Shown one piece after another: positions 45,941-57,053 of a DNA stretch of 58,815 nt. Within the stretch, counting starts at the first letter, position 1. Each line of letters starts with the position of its first letter. Source of the DNA: Welwitschia mirabilis (taxonomy: Eukaryota; Gnetophyta; Gnetopsida; Welwitschiales); the NCBI GenBank assembly GCA_051453625.1, contig JBOZIK010000001.1, positions 158,616,593 to 158,675,407 of the forward strand. The letters run 5' to 3'. The translations under genes and the position numbers were made by a program. The notes below the pieces were generated by a model that did not search any database, had not been told where the DNA came from, and worked only from the letters and a program-made list of their open reading frames with translations.

Positions 45941-46092
45941 TAATTAATAAAAATCTTATCCTTGAACAAGAATCAAGTCTCATCTCTCTTCTGCAATCTA
46001 AATACATTCACTTGGTTCCATAATGATTTGATAGCCATTCCTACCTCAATTATCTAACATAAAATCTACCTTGAAGAAAGTGAAAAACCTAT
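45941..46092 (+). pseudogene. Start of the RT domain of element C, cut by a gap
   Basis: LEQESSLISLLQSKY near 45961 and, after a shift, FTWFHNDLIAIPTSII, a stop, HKIYLEESEKP at 46007-46090 match the pre-RT block L...QE..LL..L...K.AIGW...D..GI.PS...HKI.LEE..KP of Athila pol. The RT core should follow immediately but the sequence enters an N run. No RT, RNase H or integrase motif appears after the gap. Confidence 0.75.
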
Positions 46093-46192
46093 NNNNNNNN
46101 NNNNNNNNNNNNNNNNNNNNNNNNNNNNNNNNNNNNNNNNNNNNNNNNNNNNNNNNNNNNNNNNNNNNNNNNNNNNNNNNNNNNNNNNNNNN
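46093..46192. other. Assembly gap (100 N) inside pol of element C
   Basis: Exactly 100 N, so the size is a placeholder. The flanks do not repeat each other. The left flank is pre-RT coding sequence and the right flank looks like post-integrase non-coding sequence, so several kilobases of pol may be missing from the assembly. Confidence 0.95.
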
Positions 46193-46507
46193 TTTTACTT
46201 TTTAATTTGAGCACATTCATTTAGTTTTGTTATTAGGTTTTAGCCTAGTTAGTTCATTTTCTTTAGAATCATTTTTATTTTATTTTTAGTTTTTCTATTT
46301 CATCTCGATTTTTATAGTCTTCTTTCTCATTTTTTGTTTTTCCTAATTTTTCTGATAAAATCTGATACTTTCATGCTTATATCTAAGCCAAACTTTTTAG
46401 TTGATATCTTTCTTTTTATAAATATTTTTGTTATCCTATCATCCACCGAGTTATTTAGGCGATACCAGAGGATAACAGTTGGATTTTTTCTGATAATTAT
46501 CCTAAGG

Positions 46508-46538
46508 CTGTCATCTAGATGATGCAATTAGATGACAG
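46508..46538 (+). repeat. Hairpin with ctgtcatct / agatgacag arms
   Basis: Perfect 9-base arms at 46508-46516 and 46530-46538 with a 13-base loop; the left arm overlaps the palindrome 'tcatctagatga'. It lies in the post-pol region of element C. Related 'gatgaca' motifs recur in this family's LTRs. Confidence 0.6.
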
Positions 46539-47269
46539 TTTGATATAACCATGGCCTAAACACGTTTTTATTTTTTTCATTTATTCATCATGTTTGCTAG
46601 TTTCTTTAAGAGACAATGACCCCTCTAGATCTTGTGAGTGTCTTGGATCTTGTTCTACTTGATTTAACATCCACATTTTAAAGATTTGAGCAAATTTATT
46701 AAAATGAGATATATTTCTCTATCCCTCTTGTTTTTTAATTGTTTCTCCCATTTTTTAACCTTTCAATGTATGATTTTTATGTATCTGAATTAGGTTTTCA
46801 TGCTCTTCAATGTGGAACTTGTGAATTTAAATTTCATCATGTATTTATAAGTTATGATCAATTGTGTGTTTTATAAGTAAATTTTAATTTTCCATATTTC
46901 ACACCTACTTTCTTAAAAATTATAGATTAAAACATAGTGATCATTTAGGCAAAATTGCTCAGTTCAATGTTTTCTATGATTCTACTAGATTAGATTTTTC
47001 ATTTGAGTACTTTGAATTTTAACCATATGTGAGGTCCACTTCAAACATTGCTTTTCCATTTTTCATGCATTTTGCATTTTTTCCCTTATGTTTAGGCAAT
47101 CTGGGATGTATTAAAATATTTAGAGGATGTAAGACACATTTTCATCATTTTTTTAATTTTTTATTAACTTTAGGATCATTATTGTGCATCCATACAACGT
47201 ATTTTGACATATTTACCATTCCCCCATGCCATTTTTGTGTATTTTCAATTGAGTAGGCCTCATACGTAT

Positions 47270-48440
47270 AGATATAAATAGGCTAATGAAAGAGTAGGAG
47301 GCAGATCCATTAGTGCCATCAGAGGTAGAGCGTGTAGAGTCGGTTAATCCGCCACCTCAACATGGATGAACTTTAACTATATAGATAGCCAGTATTCATG
47401 TCGAGAGATAATTTAGGTATTGCACGAGCCTTATCATGCTAGATATTGATAAAAGGCTAATAGATATCTGGTTATGCTATATTACAACTATACATGAGTC
47501 TTATTATGTTTTAGAGATGTGAGAGTTTTATGACACCATGCATATTAAGCGTAGACTAGATGCTTATGATCAGTTAGTAGATATGATTATAGCTTACATA
47601 CATGACCATGAGATTGTGATCCTCTTATCTTACATTTCAGTAGGCACAAATCTTAATGGGCTTTGGATTCTCCACATTCATTCAGCCAATGGGACTAAGA
47701 AGTCTCATGCATATGGTGTTGCACTAGATATATCGATGATAGATAGGTGGGGGTTCTTGTTACACAGCTAACCTTGCATATAGAGTACTTCACAAAGGAC
47801 TAATCCATAACACCAGTCTATCATTTCATGATAGTCACACCATGGTCATACATTTATAAATACTAGTAATATTCAGATAGGGAGAGCAGATGGACCTATC
47901 CACATTTATTTGAAGGAGACTCAGGTCCATGGTTGAGGCATGATAATTATAGATTCTAGATTACTCATGCCTCCCCTCAGCTATTTTTATATGATTTGAG
48001 ATACCAAAGCCTATGGGTGAGTAGTGCTTATCTCACATCTAGACTTTAACTTACTATTTATAAGACATAGACATACAGATATCAAGAGAGGTAAAGCGAC
48101 TTTAGATTCAGAGACCCGGGGTCACACTTCAGCCAATACAAGCCCTCTTGGCAGAGACCATTAAGACCATTAGAAGTTTCATGAATTGAGGTATCTAAAC
48201 CTTAAACCAAAGGATACATACACTATATTAGAGTATGTAGATATTAGAGTAGAGGATTTTGACTATTGTGAAAAGAGTCCAGTACTCTGAAAACCAGATT
48301 GATGATGTGCACCAGTGAATTATTTCTATTTACTAGAGTATGACAGTTGATATTCTAGAAGCTGTATGTGGCTATAGTAATGAATAGTTTGTTTTATTTC
48401 TAGATCTTTAAACCTACATTTCCCTACTAATCCTGAGCAT
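47270..48440 (+). pseudogene. Unknown reading frame between pol and the 3' LTR of element C
   Basis: A coding-like stretch less AT-rich than its surroundings. The best part (47538-47771) reads MHIKRRLDAYDQLVDMIIAY, YISVGTNLNGLWILHIHSAN and YGVALDISMIDRWGFLLHS. Weaker coding-like pieces precede it (ARALSC, IDIWLCYITT) and follow it (RHRHTDIKRGKATLDSE). Athila elements often carry an extra frame here, called env-like, but I see no signal peptide, membrane segment or other envelope feature. Identity and function unknown. Stops and shifts are present. Confidence 0.5.
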
Positions 48441-49010
48441 CCTTCCTCTTCTCCTCCTATACCTGAATCAGTTGCACAAATAGATTTTATTATGCAATTA
48501 TGAGAAAAGTGATTTTGTCTTATTCTGTATCTCCCCTTCTATGTATCTTTATGATTAAACTCATTGGTTATATATACATATTATTTTTGAGTTAACATGA
48601 TGTATTTATCTTTATCTGATTTTTATGATTATCTATTTGTTAGATATGATTGATGAGGATTAATTTTATTAAGGTAATATTTTTATTTCATTACTGTATA
48701 ATTTAGTGAGGGGCTTTTAATGCATTTACTAATTATCTTATAAAAAATTATGTCATAGGTTTCTATTTTTCAAGACCATTTTTGAACTTGTCATCCCTCT
48801 TATCGTTTGAATGTGATTCAGATAATGATATGACTAAGTCTTTAATCAGGTAAAATGTTTAGTTTTTCTAATTTCTTATGATTTAGTTGGTGGCTTTGAG
48901 ATCATTGAAAAATTTTTGAGATAACTTCTTTAGAATCTTAGCTTTTTTATTATTAAATAAGTTAACTCATAATAATAGTTTATTGTTGGTTTTATCAGGG
49001 ACTAGTAAGC

Positions 49011-49028
49011 CTAAGTGGGAGGCTATCT
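49011..49028 (+). other. Polypurine tract of element C
   Basis: 'ctaagtgggaggctatct' directly precedes the 3' LTR start TGTGCTACTAAC. The related element at 5963-5979 has 'ctaagtgagggctatat' in the same position. Confidence 0.75.
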
Positions 49029-50116
49029 TGTGCTACTAACTTATGTATATTTGATAGGGTATTTTGAGTAGTTTTTGTAGGTTATTAAATAGGTATATGC
49101 TGGATTTCAATGATAATGAAGAGTTGAAATAAAAGAGACAAAAACACACAATCTCCATGACATTTTGTAGTATTTAGAGTAGTTCTTAATACTTCCTATT
49201 TCTAAGACAGATTTTCTATAAAACATTGAGGCTGATGCATTAAAGAAATACTTGTAGAAGTCTATCGTCCACCTCATCATCTGGATAACAGTTGGACAAA
49301 AGAACACTTGAGACCAATGAGGATGCTAACAATGACTAATCTAGAAGATGACCTAGATTATTTATGAGGTGGAGTCATCCTTATATTGTCTAAATTACTA
49401 GCAAGATAACATCTATTGTAACACCCCACTGAACATTTACCTAACTTCTACCACTTGTTTGTATGTTCTTTTGGTGTGGCCATTAGGATTGTACCCACAT
49501 CTATCTGTCGATTTTGTTATTATATGCTTTGTATCAATAAGTATCGATTCCACCTCTAACTTCATTTTGTCTTCATTTATATTAAAAACTTTCATGATAA
49601 GGGATAAAAAGGCTAAAGGTCCATTCTTGTAGTTGTAGAGAGACATCTCTCTTTATGCTTTCTTCATTGAGTGTGGCTAATTTATAACATGGATGTGATT
49701 TAAGTAATACAAAGACTTATTTTCCATTTCCTATACTTATTTGTTCTTATTCCTCATAGCTTATGTTGCTTCTGATTTAGTGAGAATTTCTTGAGTGATA
49801 TAGGTTATAAGGGTAACCTTTATCAATGTTGAGCATTGTTAGTTTAGATGCATTACTATTTTTTTTCTTAAATTAACTTTGCATAAGAGTATTGCATGGT
49901 GCTTTCTTACATTGTAATTTATTTCTATTAATAGAATACAAATTGTTTTTTTGCAAAAATTAATTCTCTTTTTCTAGCCTAGACATTTGACATATTATGA
50001 TATCCAGGTCAACTCCCAGCTATAAGAGTCTGTTGTGTTGTGCAAATATCTATTTTATTTGTGAATGATAGGATCTTCTTCAGCTTAAATTGTTTATACA
50101 AATATGCATCGTGACA
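49029..50116 (+). repeat. 3' LTR of element C
   Basis: Starts TGTGCTACTAAC, ends '..catcgtgaca', and is followed by the target duplication 'tgcaa' (50117-50121). Colinear with the 5' LTR and of nearly identical length. Confidence 0.9.
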
Positions 50117-51548
50117 TGCAAATATTTTTTGAAATATTAAATTTACTTCTTTAATGATTTTGTTCTATGCTAAATAGAAAAAGTAAAATTATCTAGCTTA
50201 ATACATAGAAATAAATACATTACATTAGAACATATTCTACTTGAAGTTGATCACCTACCAAGTCTCTCATTTCTGATTTAAAGATACATGATTCCCAATT
50301 AGTAAAACATCATAGTTATGCTTGAATAACAAGGATGAAAATAGCAATGTACTAATTAAAATTGACATATCATAGTTATAGTCTCAAGCATCAACTTAAA
50401 AGATGGCTATAAGATAATAATACTTGATAATATGATAATGATGGCATACTTCAAGGTCTACCTCCTTTTACCTTGGATTCCTACCATTATGAAGTGCTAA
50501 TTTCTAGACCATTAACCTTGCATTTATTATAAGTAATAAGATTTAATAGATGTGACATAATTCATTATTCAACTTTGCCCCCAGTGCGGTAATTATTGAG
50601 ATAGATTAGAAGTGATTATCAAAAGTATTTTCATAATATAAATTGATATTTTATTTTTCTTTTAAGAATTTTTCCCTTTTTCTTTTTTTATATTTTATTT
50701 TTCATAAATATGAAAGACACATATGCATTATGAAAGTACTAATGACTTGTAGCCTTAATAAAAATGAAGTTGATGAGGAGACAAAGTATATAATATGAAT
50801 AATTTAATTAATAATATTTTCCTCTTCTAGAATGAGAGTTCATAGATATTTAAATGCCTTTCAATTGGCTAAATTAATTATTCATAATTTACAAAAGCTT
50901 GAAATGCTTAAACATACTACATGATAAAAAACTAAAGTGAAAATCAAGTTAATAGATGTTTAAAAAGAGAAACTATTTGAATAATTACATTCACATAAGG
51001 GTAGGTGGTGGACCTCTCTTCAAGAAAAAAAGGCTCTATTAAATCAATTATGTAAGTAGAATTTAGTTCCTTTACTTTGCATTTATCCTTATGCTAAAAC
51101 ATAGATATTTCAACATATTTAATACATGAGATGTTTTTAGAAAAATAAGTTCCAAATCATATGGAAACTAATTGGTAAACCATAAAGGATATGCATGAAT
51201 TTCTTAGAGGAATTAATTTGTAATAAACAACATTACTAAATAATAATTTAAATTCATAAAATTTATTATAAATGTAAGAGATAAATAATTCATATATTTC
51301 ATGGTTAAATAATCTCTTATCAAAATAATAATATAAAGAATTTGAAAAGTATATTTTCTTTAAAGATTTATATTGGAAATGAAAGACTTTGATAATATTA
51401 TTATGAATCCAATAATTTTGAAGAAGCTTCTTAAGATGACTGATGAGGGTCGGTTTAACATACTTCAGAAGCTTCTTAAGATTTAACTCTAAGCATGGTT
51501 TATCATTAACAAGATAAGGTTTATCCTAATTTAGAATTAAAAGATATC

Positions 51549-51851
51549 CTAAGTCATACTTTTAAAAAGATTTTTTATTAAATTCATAAGGTAAAGTGGA
51601 CTTGATAGGAGAGGTAAGTATGTTACTTTAAGTATTACATGGGGATTCAACAGGAAGAGATTGAAATACCTTAGGATTAGATTTCTTAAAGTTATGAGTT
51701 TATTGGAAATAAGAAAAGGGATGTGGTTTGTAAATTCATGTAAATGTTCAAATGGAAGAGATGGAAAAATCTTTCCATTGTCAAGATCATTAGGTAATGT
51801 GAAAGTGGAAGTAGAATGAAGAATGTTATTTATAGTTTTACATGGAAGCAT
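51549..51851 (-). pseudogene. Family-B reading frame, distal half (right unit)
   Basis: Open for 100 codons: MLPCKTINNILHSTSTFTLP, then NDLDNGKIFPSLPFEHLHEF, then after an apparent shift PLLSSPLYLMNLIKNLF. Homologous to 38321-38656 in the left unit. Comparison of the two copies suggests a frameshift around 51700 in this one. No known domain. Confidence 0.5.
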
Positions 51852-52279
51852 AAGTGAAAGGAATTATGAAAAATAAGTTGATCCTTTAGGTTGGGTTGTT
51901 GTATTAGAAAGAATAAGTCTATCGATTATTACATTTGGTTGAATCTCCATGGGTTTTTTATTACTTCCATTCTCTCATTGTTGTCTTTATAATTACTTTA
52001 TTGAATTCTTTCTTTACTTTCTTCATTATTATCTTCAACTATATCTTCCTCTTCTTTATTGTACTCGTATTTATTTTATTAAGTATTATTATAATTTTCT
52101 AATTTTTTGGATTTCTTAATAAGCTCAAAAAGATAAATAAACTCATCATCTTCATCATGTATTGGAAGACTTTTTTATTTTTATTGAGTTGATACTTCTT
52201 TTCCATCATATTCTAAAAATAAGTGGAAATTTGGGATATTATTTAGTATTTCTATATCACCCTCACCATTCTTATTAAT

Positions 52280-52507
52280 TTATTGAGTTGATTCTTTTGT
52301 ATTCTTACTTTGATTCTCCTTTAGAAGGTGGAAAATGCAAAATTGCTTTAAAATCTCTATGTCATTGTCTTCTAAGTAATATTTATTGCTACTACAAAAT
52401 TTAATATTTTCTTTTTCACTCTCAAAGTGGAATATAGTAGACATAGGAGGGTAGACCTGACAATGTTGTGTTGTAAGAGATTCTTGAGGTCTTTGATTTT
52501 GTAACAT
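52280..52507 (-). pseudogene. Family-B reading frame, proximal half (right unit)
   Basis: Open for 75 codons: NQRPQESLTTQHCQVYPP, MSTIFHFESEKENIKFCSS, LEDNDIEILKQFCIFHLLK. Homologous to 39013-39260 of the left unit and to 13475 onward of element A. Acidic and lysine-rich, without a recognised domain. Confidence 0.5.
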
Positions 52508-53557
52508 TTTTTAGAGTATTTCTATAATGTCTGCAATGTTCTTATTTTTGTTTTCAACATTTTTATTACTAGTCTCTTATATTTTTATTAAGTTCTTCTA
52601 TCAAATCATAAATTCAATCAACTTGGTTAATCTAATGGTTAGAAGAACTTAGTGGGTTTAAGGAATCTATTTCTTCTTCATTTTTCTCTATGAAAGGAGA
52701 TTAAGGTATTGCAACTATTTGTAGAATTCCTTTCTAAAGAGGTAGATGTCCCAAAATGTCAAAAACTATCATTATTATTTCTATGTAAAGGCTAAAAAGA
52801 AAAAGAAGAGAAAGAGAAGGTTGAAAGAAGGAAGAATCCCAATTCCTATTTCAACATCATTTTTCATTAGTCACTCTTTTCTTCTTTTTTTAAATATTTC
52901 ATGTAATGTTCTTTGATCATTCTCTATAAAATCTAAGTTTCTCTTTCTTTAAGTAAATATTTATCTTAGGGTTCTTTTATTCAAGAAAGAAGGTGAAAAA
53001 AAGAAATAGGAAGGAGGTAGGTATGATGATTACTCAGATTTTATAAAAATTAAAGTAAAGATTAAAAACATTTTGTAATAGTAGTATCTTCAAGGTTATA
53101 TAAAAGTAAAACTATAAGAAATAACACTACATAAGCAAAACTAAATGAAACTAAAGGAAGAAAAAAACTAAAGAAAAAGAAAAATAAGAAAACTAACTAA
53201 AATGCAAGCTAAACTAAAGAAAAGAAAATAAAAAGACTAAATGCAAATTTCTGAAAGGGCTAATGCAATTTAAAAATTACAATGTCATGTAATGTAAGAA
53301 ATAAAAATTCCAAAAATAAATATTATAAATTCTAAAGCACTTTCATCAGATTCTTTTATTGATGAAGTCCTTTTTTAGAATTTATCTTCGAGTACCTACT
53401 AAGTAAGTTACCTAAGATAGAACAAACAATATATTAGAAAAGATATGGTAGAGAGAGAATATGGATAGAAGAAATAAATTTTTTGTCATTTTTATTGATT
53501 TATTTTCTTCAAACTTGAGTAGTGATAATTAATCTTTCAAACTTTCTTCAAATCATC

Positions 53558-53575
53558 CCAAGAACAGCACTAATT
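53558..53575 (-). other. tRNA-Asp-type primer site of the right family-B unit
   Basis: The minus strand reads ATTAGTGCTGTTCTTGGG, then 'atga'. It aligns to TTGGCGCCGTTGCCGGGGA with one missing base and mainly C-to-T or G-to-A changes. It lies just inside LTR 3, as in the left unit. Confidence 0.6.
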
Positions 53576-54545
53576 TGTTGTGATGCATGACATGTGCTTC
53601 TCATATTTAAGTGTAACCTGCAATTTTAGTATCTAATCCATGAAAATACATACTTGCATAATGGGGATAATCCAAATGTTGTACTCTATAGATGAATTTA
53701 AAAGGATGTCTAGAAATCTTATTCATTCAAAAATAAATTAAAATGATTTTCTATTCTAATTCAAAATAATAAATGATAATGCAATAATGGATAAAATATA
53801 ATTCATTAATATAAAAATGATATGCAAGCCTAAATGCAATCACTAATTAAGTTTACCAATCTATTATCACTTAGATTAGTTCTTATAATTTATATTAATT
53901 ATGAGTTAATATCACTTCAATTTCAACCAACATAAACTATAAATAAGATAAAAGAGAGAGAATTTGAGAAAGAAGTACACTTTATTAACATTAATAAAAT
54001 GCACCTCAATGCACCCTATTATAAGTAATAACTCCTCAATGGAGGATACATAGCCCAACATCAATGTAGTCCTTCTCATAAGTGAATGGATCCCTTGCTC
54101 AATTGAACTCCAAACTTTGCAAGAATAATCAATCAAAAAGATTAAAAATAAGGAACCTAAGGGGTTTTTCTTATAGGTTTCAACTAACTCTTTAGGTTAT
54201 CAGAGAGTACTAGTACATCAAAAGTAATCATGTCATTAATCTTGTAATGTCTTCTTGGTGTAATATCTTATTTCATGTTCTTCTTAGTGTAACATCTTCT
54301 TAATGTGACATCTTTCTTGGTGTAGATTCTTCTTAGTATAGTGTATTCTTGATGTTTTCATAGTTTGAATTGAATCCCTAATGCTGTAGATAAATTAAGG
54401 TATTTGAAACATATTAGGAAAAGATTCATAATATTAGAAATTAATGCTTTATTTATTCATCTTGATAAATATTCAAATTATTCTTGAATTGATTAAAATA
54501 TTTCTGAAATAAATCTTAAACATACTCTAAAATTGATGTTAATGT
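53576..54545 (-). repeat. Family-B LTR 3 (5' LTR of the right unit), outer end lost
   Basis: Colinear with LTRs 1 and 2 from '..tgatgcatgacatgtgcttctcat' to '..aaattgatgttaatgtt', where about 30 bases of the outer end are missing. A 36-bp minisatellite begins right there. It contains a 17-bp repeat array at 54246-54360. Confidence 0.8.
54246..54360 (-). repeat. 17-bp degenerate repeats in U3 of LTR 3
   Basis: Copies of 'cttcttagtgtaacat' type ('cttcttggtgtaatatc', 'cttcttaatgtgacatc', 'ctttcttggtgtagatt'), homologous to the arrays in LTRs 1 and 2 but shorter. Confidence 0.6.
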
Positions 54546-54552
54546 TCTACTA

Positions 54553-54830
54553 TCTCATTTAGTAATCTATGAATTATCATTCCCATTTCCTCATATGGCA
54601 ATTTGTGGTATTATCTTTCCACTAGACCATTTAACAATTTGTGGATTATCATTTATGCTATTTCATTTGGTAATTTATGGATTTATTTAATAAAATTATT
54701 AAATTATATTTTCATCATTCCATTGCCTTATTTGGTGATCTATGGAATTATTAATTTCACTGCCTCATTTAGTGATAGTAGGTTTTCATATTATAGTGCC
54801 TCATTCAATGATTTATGAAACTCTCATTTT
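54553..54830. repeat. 36-bp degenerate minisatellite, about seven units
   Basis: Units such as 'cctcatatggcaatttgtgg' plus 'tattatctttccacta' and 'gaccatttaacaatttgtgg' plus 'attatcatttatgcta' are 36 bases long and repeat about seven times, with one unit enlarged by an AT-rich insertion. The array abuts the truncated end of family-B LTR 3. The open frame at 54603-54818 only reflects the repeat. Confidence 0.75.
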
Positions 54831-54835
54831 CATAA

Positions 54836-56270
54836 GAAGATTTTGAGTTTTAAAGGATAACATAAGAAAGGACAATATAAGATTAAGAACGTAACCATGA
54901 TTTAACATGAAGTTTTTTAAACTTCAAGATTACTACATCCAAGCTCCAAATACTTCAAAATTTCCAAATCTCCAAGGTATAAGATCATCAAAATCCAAGT
55001 CTAGAAGATATTTCAAATAATAAGACTAAAGAAAAGGGATTCCTATTACAATGAGAAGAATGAATTTAAAAGATATTAAGAATTTCAAGGAATAGATACA
55101 AGACACTAGTATTATTAAAAAATTATTATGATTTCCTAACCCTATTCATTACTTTTCTTGGCCACTGGGTACATTTAGTATTTCATCATAATAATAGTAA
55201 ATGCTTATTATGCCAAAAACATTTTACCAATAATAAATAAATAATAGTTATTAAAAATATGCCTTCATCATTGATACAAAAGTCACATAATCCAAAAGTT
55301 CTTGGCATTTTATAAATTAAGTTTAAAGAATATAAGCTTAGTCACATAGCATTTACCTATGTTTAGAGAGATAAATAGTCATTAGTATTTATTCAAATAA
55401 GGCATCCAAAGGAAAATTCCAATATTTTAAAAACATCCCACTCCTTGTAATTATTAAGAAAAATAATAAATATGAAATATTTAGTACATAATTTTAACAG
55501 AGACATCAAGACAAGTTTTGTCATGTATAAATATTTTGCCATAATGAGTGCATGTTAACTACTAATAGAAGAAAAGGTAGCATTATAACTATGGATGTTA
55601 ATTTAGCATGTACTACTAAAATAAAATATTAAAATATGCTAACATAATGCATCTTAATAATTTACAATAATTAAAATGAGAAAATAAGAAAATTTTTGGA
55701 AAACAAAAGAGTAAGAACATCAGCAGGATTTTTCCAAAATTAAAATTTTATTTCTCTAAACACTTTTTTTTTTTTTTACTTACTAAAATGAAGACCTTTC
55801 TTATAAAGGTAAGAACAATATTAGGGTTTTACTAGGGTTTTCACATCTTTCTAGGTGTAGGACCACGTTGTGCATACAAACCATAGTAATTCCCCCTTCA
55901 ACATGGGACTCTTCCAATGGAAAATCAAAGTACTTAGAAGAATACCTTAATAATGCAACCTATAAGAAAACCTCTTTAAAGGAGTTGTTATATGAAGGAA
56001 CTACTTTATTAAAAAAGTATTCAATTTACTACTACATATCCTATGGCAATTAAGACTTATTATGTATATAGTGCTAGACCAAAAAATGTTCTACACATGT
56101 TGTAGTACTAGGCCATAATAGTACAACACATCTCATAGTACTATGATCAAGAGTGGCTTTGAATAAAGACCTAGAAGTCAAATGAATCCCATAATATAGA
56201 AGAAAAAAATTGAGTTTAAATTAATTCATTCTTAATCTAATTTTAGATTCTCTTAACCAAGTATCTTTGT
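54836..56270. other. Unassigned AT-rich DNA
   Basis: No domain was recognised on either strand. 56070-56150 holds a loosely repeated 'agta(c)ta-g(a)cca' motif. The open frame at 55868-56053 has no recognisable similarity. This stretch may include the rest of the Copia-2 element, decayed beyond recognition, since RT motifs do not continue below 56290. Confidence 0.4.
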
Positions 56271-56289
56271 TTGAGTATCAGTTGTTGGT

Positions 56290-57053
56290 TCTTTATGTAA
56301 TGGTGTAATAACTTAATACTCTATAAGTTCCTTAGTTTTATGGTCCAAATTTCATATACCATTTTCTACAAGCATATAGTATCCTTTTTTCATGACTTAG
56401 ATCTACTAATTATGTAGAATTTTGTCTTTCAAAAAAGTTGGTTTACCATCAAAGGTTAAGTGAAGCTCCTCATCATCATCATCATGAGTTGTATGCAAGC
56501 CATGTCTGGTTTTAGTTTTATCCTTCTCATTATCATGAGCATCTTGTAAAGTAAGTTGTGATCAAGTATAATGATGTCATCTTTAGGTAGTATTAGCTTG
56601 TTCATTTAGAGAATAAGCTGAATTACTATTATAACCATGATTAAGCATGTTAGAAGCACAAAAATTCTTAATTCATTTAGGTTATAAAGTAGATGTGTCA
56701 ATAGAAGAAACTAAAGCATTACTAGTAACCACATCTTCCCCTTTAACTATAGGATATTGAGCATCTAATATAGTTACTAGGTTAGAAGAAGGATGAAGCT
56801 TTAAAGGATTAAGTTGAAAATCATTGTTTAAAGTCTCCGACATGATGATAAGATAAGAAATAATGATCTTATGATACTCTAAGAGATACACTCGATAATC
56901 CTTCTAGCGAATTGGATAACCCATAAAGATGCTAACTTGAGCATGTGCTTCAAAGTTTTCATGATGTTTACATGGGATATGAACATAACACTTGTAACTG
57001 AAACCAAAAAATATATATATATATATATGATTTAACTTCCATTTGTACTTACT
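56290..57053 (-). mobile_element. Copia fragment (Copia-2): integrase end to start of RT
   Basis: The minus strand from 57010 downward reads FGFSYKCYVHIPC, FMGYPIR, a stop, KDYRVYLLEYHKIIISYLII, the Copia block FGCKAYVHIP....FLGY....KGYRVYDP....ISRDV. An open frame 56891-56682 is the variable linker. Further down, YYMLVENGI, a stop, NLDHKTKELIEY fits the (S)L.KN.TW.LV..P..KK.I start of RT. The upstream integrase is cut off by element D at 57054 and the downstream RT is missing or unrecognisable. Confidence 0.7.
57012..57029. repeat. (AT)9 microsatellite within Copia-2 integrase
   Basis: 'atatatatatatatatat' interrupts the coding block just upstream (in element sense) of FGFSYKCYVHIP. An expansion inside former coding sequence, consistent with loss of function. 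Confidence 0.9.

Larger units (their letters stand above)
41656..50116 (+). mobile_element. Athila-like Gypsy element C, nested in family B
   Basis: A structurally complete LTR element on the plus strand: LTRs 41656-42742 and 49029-50116 (1087 and 1088 bp), 5-bp target duplication TGCAA on both sides, tRNA-Asp-type primer site at 42746, gag (43390-44270), protease (45100-45440), start of RT (46007-46092), a 100-N gap, an unknown frame (47270-48440) and a polypurine tract before the 3' LTR. Catalytic RT, RNase H and integrase are not seen; the gap may hide them. The two LTRs differ at very roughly one position in five or six, so it is old, but younger than the family-B unit it interrupts. Confidence 0.9.
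50117..53575 (-). mobile_element. Family-B right unit interior, part 2 (right of element C)
   Basis: Continues the interior broken at 41655. 'tgcaaatattttttgaaat' at 50117 matches 'tgcaaatattttttaaaat' of the left unit near 36893. It is colinear onward through the shared reading frame (52507 to 51549) to the leader and primer site at 53558-53575. No pol motif was seen. Together with part 1 the interior is about 3.9 kb, close to the left unit's 3.7 kb. Confidence 0.85.

Noticed and set aside
46327-46527. Overlapping open frames on both strands
   Set aside because: They lie in post-pol non-coding sequence of element C, have no domain, and both strands are open by composition.
55868-56053. Open frame of 61 codons in unassigned DNA
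   Set aside because: No similarity to any family I know, no neighbour context and no second copy in the window; not enough to call a gene.
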